The notes below the pieces were generated by a model. The model saw only the letters and a program-made list of their open reading frames with translations. It made no database searches and was not told the origin of the DNA. This document shows, in pieces, positions 56,792 through 64,000 of a stretch of DNA of 64,000 bases (position 1 is the first letter of the stretch; every line of letters begins with the position of its first letter). The translations under genes were made by a program, and so were the position numbers. Source of the stretch: Polytrichum commune. Lineage: Eukaryota; Streptophyta; Polytrichopsida; Polytrichales; Polytrichaceae. The stretch spans positions 42,396,429 to 42,460,428 of the forward strand of contig OX485804.1 of NCBI GenBank assembly GCA_950295325.1. Direction: 5' to 3'.

Positions 56792-59404
56792 TCCAAATTT
56801 CATTGGATTTGGGCTAAACCTCAGCCTTGTGGAATGTTTTAAAGTCATCCAATGGCCCAAATTCCATAGGATTTGGACTGAACCTCATGATACATTAGGA
56901 CATGTGTCAGATAGGAAAACAACACTCCTATTTACTTGGAAACCTATAAAAAATTGCAAGGATTTAGTTTATTATATGTTTCAAATATCTCACGTTGGGA
57001 TTGGTAATTGGAGTTTTTGAAGTTACTTAAAAGAATATTATGTAAGATTGGACGGAAAACAGGGTGCTACACATTGCAAGGGATCTCCCAAAAATTTAGT
57101 TGGAAATCTTATGCAAAAAGTTTCATCCCAATCGGGTCTCATCTTGTCATCCATTTGATGATGTTAGTAGGGTTGAAGTTTGTTTTCAATCATCTACCCT
57201 GCCCATTTTACCTTCACATATGTACTACAGTAAAGATGATATTTTGTGTCACCAATTCCAATTGTCTTCCTCAATAGCAATTGTCAACTGCGGTATAGTG
57301 TTACCAACACTAAATGTTAACCCAACATTATTTGTCATTCCTTGTAATGTTTTTTTGAGGATTATAGATTTACAGTGTTGCAATTACTGTCACTCACCAA
57401 GTGATTTTTCATCCAAATTTAATCACCCATGACAATATTTCATCACAAGTTGCTGACAAGAAAAGGCAAGGTTTTGGCCAATGGATGAACTCATCCATCA
57501 TCCATGACAGTATTTGTTCACTTAATCATAAGAAGTGTCATCCCAAAAGTTACCATAGTGACATTAAATACCATATGACACTAAATATCATATTTAGTGT
57601 AGTTTCTCATTCACATTGTCATGTGGACGGTTGATATTTTTTTTGGATAGTTCATTTAAAGGTTGATATCATATTCGTACATTTGGATGTTCAAAAACAC
57701 CTACAGATTGAGTCCTAAATCATTTCTCTTAGAAACAATGATGTGAGGCCAATTTTGAAAATAATGGTGCTTAGGGATTTAGGGGTTAAGTTACTCCCTG
57801 ATTGGATGCTTGTGGGGTAGGTTTTCTGAAAACATGTAATACTCCTACACAAATTATTCTCGCATACGTCTTAATATGTTTGCATATCCAACTTTCTACA
57901 AGTTGACTACATCAACCCAACTTAAGGGCCACAAATTCGTGGTGTTTACGGTAACCCATCCATTGGGAAGGTGAATTGCAGCGAACCATTTTATAGCGTG
58001 AAAATTGAAAACTATTTTGTAGTTTTGAAAAAACTTTGATAAATGTAGCAGCGGCATTGAATCAACGACATCAAATTCCCTACTAGCTTTTGAAAATTAA
58101 TAATTTCATTAACACCAAAATATAGAGAGTTCCTTAAAAAGAAACTATACAACAATGATGCATGACGTTGAGCAACATACTAGGCAAGAGGTCACTCTAA
58201 CCCTAACCATGTCCATTTTGCATTGGTAACCCTAATTCTCATTAAGTTCCCAATGGTAAGTGAAGTTCCCAAGTGAAAATGGATGTATTTTAGATGTACA
58301 TAACATAGATGAAAGGAATTTTAGCATCAACTACCTCTTCAATATGACAAAACGGAGGTTTTAAATGTCGCATTATCGAGTGTCGTAGTCGTATAAGAGA
58401 AGGAGTTTTGAACTAAAAAATTTGGTCGCGCAAAAATGTGTCGTAATATCGAGGGTGTCATATCAACGAGGTTAGACAGTAGTCAACATGATTGGGAGAA
58501 CCTATAGGACTAGTTAACAAGCACAAGAATCTTCACGTCAAGAATGGATTCAAGTATGAGAACATGGCCTATGGCTCAATTTGGATCTGCTAACCATCTC
58601 GTGAGAAACGTAACCATTCATGAAGACCCATCCACCTTTGGTGCTTCGAAACGTCTCCAGACTCCTGACCGCTTGTGATGGCTAATGAATGGGCCATGAT
58701 CTGCCATATCCCCTGGCTCGCATGATTGGTGCAGTTGCTAATTCCTTCAATCCGCTGACCCCAAACGCATTAAACGCTTACGAACAAACTTACATGCTAG
58801 TAGCTAGTGCAGCAGCAACAAATTGTGTCAGTGCTTGTGGACTCTGGAAGTTGTCTCCACTGCAGCTCCCACTGCAGCTCAGACAGACACTCGAAACTGC
58901 CTGCAGGCGGCCGGCCAGGAATTAAAGAACCTTCGGGAGAACTGCTGCGTTTACAGCAGCGTTAAAAGATCTTGCTTGCCTTTTCGGCAGCGTCGTCAGT
59001 GTGCATGCCAGTGGTACCATAAGTATAATGTCGTGCCCACCAGCACAAACAGCACCCTTGAGGCGGAACAATTTAGACGCCGCGATCATGGCGGAGCCTG
59101 ATCGATCAAGAACTGTAGAGACTTGAGCAAACTCTTCGGTGCGCTAATGACTCGACTCCAGAAGCGGACTCGGCTTGGTCGATGGGCGTGATCGATTGGA
59201 GTGTCAGCTGACTCGTCGCAACTTGCATATATACCACTATTGTGCAGGTGTATGATGATGGCTCCCATTGTCTTCAATGATATGTGTGTGCACACTGCCA
59301 TTAGGTTGCCTTTGCGAATATCCGGTTGCCTCTTTTAATTTACCTGTGCAAATTGCCCTGGATCTATGATCGGGGAGGGGAGAACCGGCAGTTAGTTACA
59401 GATG
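56792..59404. other. Unassigned DNA with dispersed repeats; no gene supported
   Basis: 'CCAAATTTCATTGGATTTGG' recurs about 60 bp on in diverged form. 57.40-57.63 kb is a reverse copy of the 50.2/54.3-kb repeat. 58,480-58,600 belongs to the family seen at 14.8 and 45.4 kb. The stretch 58.65-59.35 kb is relatively GC-rich, with short overlapping frames (58,689-58,925, 58,823-59,101) lacking known motifs. It might be a fragment of a single-copy gene or an element. Confidence 0.4.
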
Positions 59405-60030
59405 AACCAGTTGAGTTTGAGAAATAACCAGTTGAAGTTCAAGACTTCAGGAGAATTACCAATAACTTTAGAGGAATCTATGGAATATACCTCAAATTAG
59501 TATAGAAAACCCGAAGAATGTCAACACGTAACCAGTTGGACTTGCAAACACGAGGATTTCAACCCGATTATGCCCACAAATCTCCCTGATCACTGCCCTG
59601 GATCAAAACCAGATCACAAACACTCATAGCTTCGTTTCGCAATCCATACAGCAGCCACAGTAGAAAGAGATTTCATGCCTTTTGTATTCAAAATACCAGT
59701 ATTCAAAATAGTTATGTGGTTTGTTGATGAATCAGCCTAGGGAAACCTAATTGCACATGTAATTTGGGTTCACTTGGCGAAAAGCATGTTTGCACTAGTG
59801 ACTAATGACTTGTGATCATGGTCATCGTTTTTTATATGCCCTCATTGATCGAGAAATGAGTGATGGTGATCCTTTGTTCTACACAAAATCATCAAAATTA
59901 AGAGTGACCATGTGAGAAAAGGGATGAGAAAGTGACATGGAATCTTGCATGTTCATTATTGGATAATGTTTGGTGGTCACTTGAATTTTACAACAAGAGA
60001 ATCTAAATAGGTTGTTTCAACCAAGGATTT
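59405..60030. repeat. Two dispersed repeats
   Basis: 59,405-59,580 is the reverse complement (diverged) of 50,870-51,045. 59,770-60,030 is a diverged direct copy of 43,737-43,985, sharing 'CACTAGTGAC', 'AAATGAGTG' and 'GAGAAAGTGACATG' in order. Confidence 0.65.
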
Positions 60031-62180
60031 AACGACCACATCTGTCACATCATGTGACGGTTACATAATGCCAAACCCAAAAACGTCACATCGGATGCAA
60101 AACAATTTACTTTGGGATAAATTGTCGACTGTTGACGAGCAATCAACATGCCAAGTTGATTGCTCGCCAATAGTCAACTTCTAAACTAGACGACTACTCA
60201 TTAGCAATCGTCCATGAAGTCGACCATTGAAAAACAACCAACACACTAGGACGACCATTCTTCACCAATCATCTAATTTAGAAGCCGACTGCATTCAACA
60301 AACCACATGATTGCTCGTGAGAAGTGGACTTCACAAGTCAATGAGCTAGGTGACTGCTACATGAGAGTTAGCAGATTTGACACCTTCATTTTGGTATAGG
60401 AGAAAACTGTACAACGCACTTCGACTAGTCTCTTTATGAATTTAACATTTATAGTGACAAAAGAATTTATGGAGGGAGAGGAATATTATTGCTTGATGAA
60501 GCAATTCACGACATTGAGTATTGGCGCAACAAGTTTCTTTTCAACATTATGCGTGGCATAGCCGTCCCAATTCAGTGGCGGCTCAACATGCTTGATTAAA
60601 TTAACTAGGGATCATGGAACTTGAGTGCTTCCGGGACAAGCTCACCAATAACAAAGATTTGGCTCCAGTTAGATGGGCATAAGGTCGAACTTCAACGACG
60701 TACTAACTAATGGATTTGTCCTTCAGAGAGACTTTTGCCATGAACCTATGTGCAATGTGGTAGTGAAATATCATTTTTAGTTTGCCAATTTAATCTGAGC
60801 AAACCCTTTATAGTTGCAGAGGTAGCTTGTGCATATGATCGCATTATGGCGCAATATGTGCACCCACATGTGAAATGAATTTCATTCACTAAATATATGG
60901 TGTTTGTGTTATACCATTGAGTTCACTACAAGTTTGTCTTGGCAATACCCGTTGTATTTATGGGTGCATGTATGTACGGATGTATGGATGTATGTATGCT
61001 TCGTTTAAATTTACTTATGTAATGCGTAGGCCTAATGTTTGATTAAAATTGATCACCTAGGAATGGCTCAATAATTCAATTCATGTACTTGTGCATCATA
61101 GACAACCTTCAATATTAATGCAATCCACATTAACATCTAGGTCCAAATTTACTTGTAGATAGGAGTATTGTACATAAAATGTGAGTAAAGCATGTGAAAC
61201 ATATTTTATTTATCATCAAAACATACACAATCTAAAGTATTCTTAAATCTAATCCAACCCAATGCACACTGTAAGATAGTTGACATTCCCACAAATAATA
61301 ACTCATGGGGATTCATCACAGTCCTCTTGAGGCATGAAATTTCCAGTCCTTCATGACCCCCCTACCGCTATCCTCGGGAGAGGCGCTTGGTAATCACTAT
61401 CACCTTTAAGTCTTCCATGAGTGTTTCCCTTTGTTTTTATCTTATCCAAAATCTAAACTATAGTACCACATGCGCAACCCTACACCCCCAAGAACCTCAA
61501 AATAAATAATAACCACAATCCCAAACTAGCATCCCACTAAAAATCATGTCTAAGAAAGTTATATATTAGCTACAGAGTCCTCCTATCTACAAGTATGCAG
61601 TATTTCTAGGATCAAAATAGGTGTACATGGCAAGTCAATGTTCCCATATTTTTGCTAGAGAGTCTCAATGATAAAGAACAAGTTGGGAGTGAATTTTGAT
61701 GTTCCCCACAATGTTTGTGGGAAATATCGAAATCCACTCCCACCTTGCTCTTTTATCACTAAATGAAAGTGTGAAATTTCCATCATCTCCCTTAAAAATA
61801 TGCAAAATAACATAGTTGAAACAAATTATGGGGAGGGGGGGGGGGGGGAAGATGCGGATTCGAATCTTGCTACCCGCACTTGCATTTTTGTAGCATTACA
61901 CTACCATTTTTGCACAAAAATTCTATTTCAAGCATCTTGAAGTAAAGAAACAATCAAGTCCCTTGAGTTTCTACTCAACTCTAAAACATTGAAAATTTGG
62001 TCCAAACTGCATTCATGCAATGTAAATTTGTAACACTAAAATATTACTACTATGTAACACTAAAACATTGACAATGACAAACGGCAAATTACCCATGCAC
62101 GGCTCCCAAGACAATAACTTTTGCCAAGCTTGGCACGACCATAATTACCTCGCGCATTCAAGACTAATGATGGAAACTAT
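60031..62180. other. AT-rich DNA, no gene seen
   Basis: No supported frame or RNA. A G-run of about 18 bases lies at 61,830-61,848. Directly after it 'GGATTCGAATCTTGC' resembles a pol III B box, but no A box or tRNA fold accompanies it. Confidence 0.5.
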
Positions 62181-63060
62181 GTTAGGGACAACCGTCACCC
62201 CGGGCTAGATCACATCTCCATTCAGCTGAGCCCCGCCCCTCCCACGCCTCCTTCATTGCTTGCGTGGGAGCTCTTCCCCGTTGGGAACCAATGTGACAAT
62301 ACCCGGTCACTTAAGCTTCTTTGGCATGTGAAGGAACTCCATCAATTACCTTGGGAATAACGAAAGTGATGTCAACTTGAATATTTGTAATTTTGACCGG
62401 GTGTTGTCACATTGGTTCCCGATGGGGAAAAGTTTTCACGTAGGTTCGGGCAAGAAGACTAGGCAATGAAGGCTGGGGCAAACCAACCCGTACACTGGTT
62501 CCTTGGAGGCAAGGGTTTAAGGTAGAAATACCATAACCCATTAACCACCCTCTAGCTATGCACTAGACCGCGGTCATAATGGTGAAGTGCCATTTCTAAA
62601 ACGGATCATGGCTCGGCGGCAACTTCGATGCGTGTACACTTAGTGTAGCCAATGGGAGTCAAGTGTTAATGCACTCATGAGATAACCGATTTAGGCGATG
62701 TTATGTATGGAAATGCAGATTACCGTGCTCGGTGTAGGGAGAATCTAGTGAACAAATAGGGGGTTGGACAACTTTCCACTTTGAAAAATTGTAACATATT
62801 TTGTATAGGGCAGAAAAATATGAAACAACTTTGCATTCTTCATGAATCCTTCTTGTCTATCTTGGAAAATTATCTCATGATTGCCAGACCAGATCTTCAA
62901 TGCGAATCACCTTATTTTCACGGGTTATGGTATTTTTACCTTAGGCATCCAACAAAAAATGAATATATGAGTTGATTCGTCCAAATCGGGCAATAAAGGA
63001 AGCATGGGAGGGGCGGGGCCCAGCGGAATGAAGATGTGATCTAGCCCGGGGCCCCCTAAG
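62181..63060. mobile_element. Inverted-repeat element, about 0.87 kb
   Basis: 62,198-62,256 (CCCCGGGCTAGATCACATCT, then GCCCCGCCCCTCCC) pairs with 62,998-63,051 on the other strand. Inside the left half a second inverted pair occurs: 62,275-62,311 with 62,395-62,429 ('GGGAACCAATGTGACAA'). The interior has only a 64-residue motif-free frame (62,781-62,975). The termini and target duplication are unresolved. Confidence 0.6.
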
Positions 63061-63404
63061 GATAGCCATTAACTTTATTCCACTGCTCAAGCCTCTTCTC
63101 CTGAGGCTTCTTGCAAATTTGGATCCAAGAAGTGTCGGGATTCACACCTTTTACCACCTGCCAACAGTGCATGAATCTATGGTGATGGGTCGCCATGCCC
63201 ACCAAACGAACAAAGAGTGGGCATTGAAGAATAATATGTCGTTAAATATTTGTCAAGAAAGAAACCTTTATGAGAGGGAGGTTGGTTGGTCCATCATAAA
63301 GAATTTTAAAGGCAAGGAGGTTCAATCCCCACCAGAGTTCGGGAAGTTTTTGAAGCCTTAGTGCTAATTGCCGGTAGTTGCTCCGAAGGGTCGGATTTTT
63401 TCCA

Positions 63405-64000
63405 ATTTACATCGGCAAGAGCCGGTCTTTTGTAAAATCAATCGGCCAATTGCCTATATTTTCATATTTTCATTGGCCAATATCCGATTAAATGGAATTC
63501 ATATCGGCACTAATTGTTTAAAAAATGTATGAAAAGTTATTAGAAATCATTTCTTAGTACAAAATCTTGAATAAGTGAAAAGAAAGGCATGTTCAAAACT
63601 TTAAATTTGAAGAGTTAATATCCTTGGCAGGAATTGAACCTAGCAATGCCTTCACCGCTTGAAGGCCAAGGGTCCCCCAATTCTTCATAGAAGCAATTGG
63701 ATTTGGTCATGGAAAGGTTGCTTAATTCAAAAAGTTTAAGGTTTAGGGTACTTCCTCAAGTGCATCATCAGATGCCCCAGACAAATAGCGCTTTGGATGC
63801 TTCCGGCTGAAATCCAGTAACTCACAAGAAGAATCGGCTACATTTCCGGGACATTTTCTGGTCCATCGGCTAATTGCCAGAGGATTGAAATTACAATCGG
63901 ATTGCCATCCGATGGTTGGAAATTTGGACCGGCCATGAGGGGAAATCCATCGGCTGATAATGAACTAGCCGTCGGTTTTCCCCGACCATTGATCCCCACA
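63405..64000. other. Region with recurrent ATCGGC motif
   Basis: ATCGGC occurs about six times, often as ATCGG(C/T)(C/T)AATTGCC, among CCGAT-type complements. The pattern suggests part of a longer repeat running off the window. No coding frame was supported, and the 63,119-63,361 frame just before it lacks known motifs. Confidence 0.4.
63618..63680 (-). other. tRNA-like/SINE-like fragment
   Basis: On the minus strand GGTTCAATTCC (63,640-63,630) matches a pol III B box with one change. It is preceded by 'CTTGGCCTTCAAGCGGTGAAGGC', which is A-box-like, and closed by CCAAGG pairing with CCTTGG. The interbox distance is too short for an intact tRNA, so it is a SINE-like or decayed tRNA fragment. 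Confidence 0.3.

Noticed and set aside
58689-59101. Overlapping GC-richer frames as a host gene exon
   Set aside because: No domain is recognisable in any frame and splice structure is unclear. It is kept only as unassigned, less AT-rich DNA.

Overview
The window looks like gene-poor, repeat-rich nuclear DNA of a eukaryote, most likely a land plant with a large genome. Evidence: GT-AG introns, a solo LTR, LINE fragments, a tRNA-like SINE, several miniature inverted-repeat elements and Mutator-like (MULE) elements with 9-bp target-site duplications (TSDs). The AT-rich, decayed, nested character and the LINE type (RT, RNase H, CCHC-like knuckle and an extra 'EFTYC' C-terminal domain) would fit a seed-free plant, but lineage is a guess. 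I found no host protein-coding gene that I can defend.

Layout. 0.7-3.1 kb: decayed LINE on the minus strand. 7.9-14.1 kb: two LINE 3' ends joined tail to tail; the right one is a 5'-truncated minus-strand LINE carrying a 247-bp MITE. 14-23 kb: dispersed repeats and unassigned DNA. 23.2-41.4 kb: a three-layer nest (below). 41.4-64 kb: unassigned DNA with many foldback elements, another truncated LINE (54.6-55.7 kb), and dispersed repeats shared with the left half.

The centre of interest is 23.2-41.4 kb. The youngest layer is an 11.9-kb MULE (26,894-38,787) with related terminal inverted repeats and a perfect 9-bp TSD (TAAGATAAG). It carries two divergent genes: a two-exon MULE transposase on the minus strand (about 1,167 aa, open) and an eight-exon gene on the plus strand whose product joins a ParB-like segment to a permuted DNA-methyltransferase-like domain. 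It also holds two families of CpG-containing palindromes, one at an exact 32-bp period inside a transposase intron and one at an exact 64-bp period inside intron 1 of the second gene. This MULE sits in a solo LTR of about 1.47 kb (TG..CA ends, TCTAA TSD). The LTR in turn interrupts an older, decayed copy of the same ParB/methyltransferase gene (23.2-25.8 kb plus 39.2-41.0 kb), whose own right terminal repeat is at 41.37-41.42 kb.

My inference: this is a MULE family with a second gene that may act on its own DNA, perhaps countering host silencing, with the palindrome arrays as candidate binding sites. In this copy the transposase is open, but the second gene has two in-frame stops, a one-base frameshift and a one-base splice-phase mismatch. 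All family calls rest on motifs seen by eye; no database search was possible.
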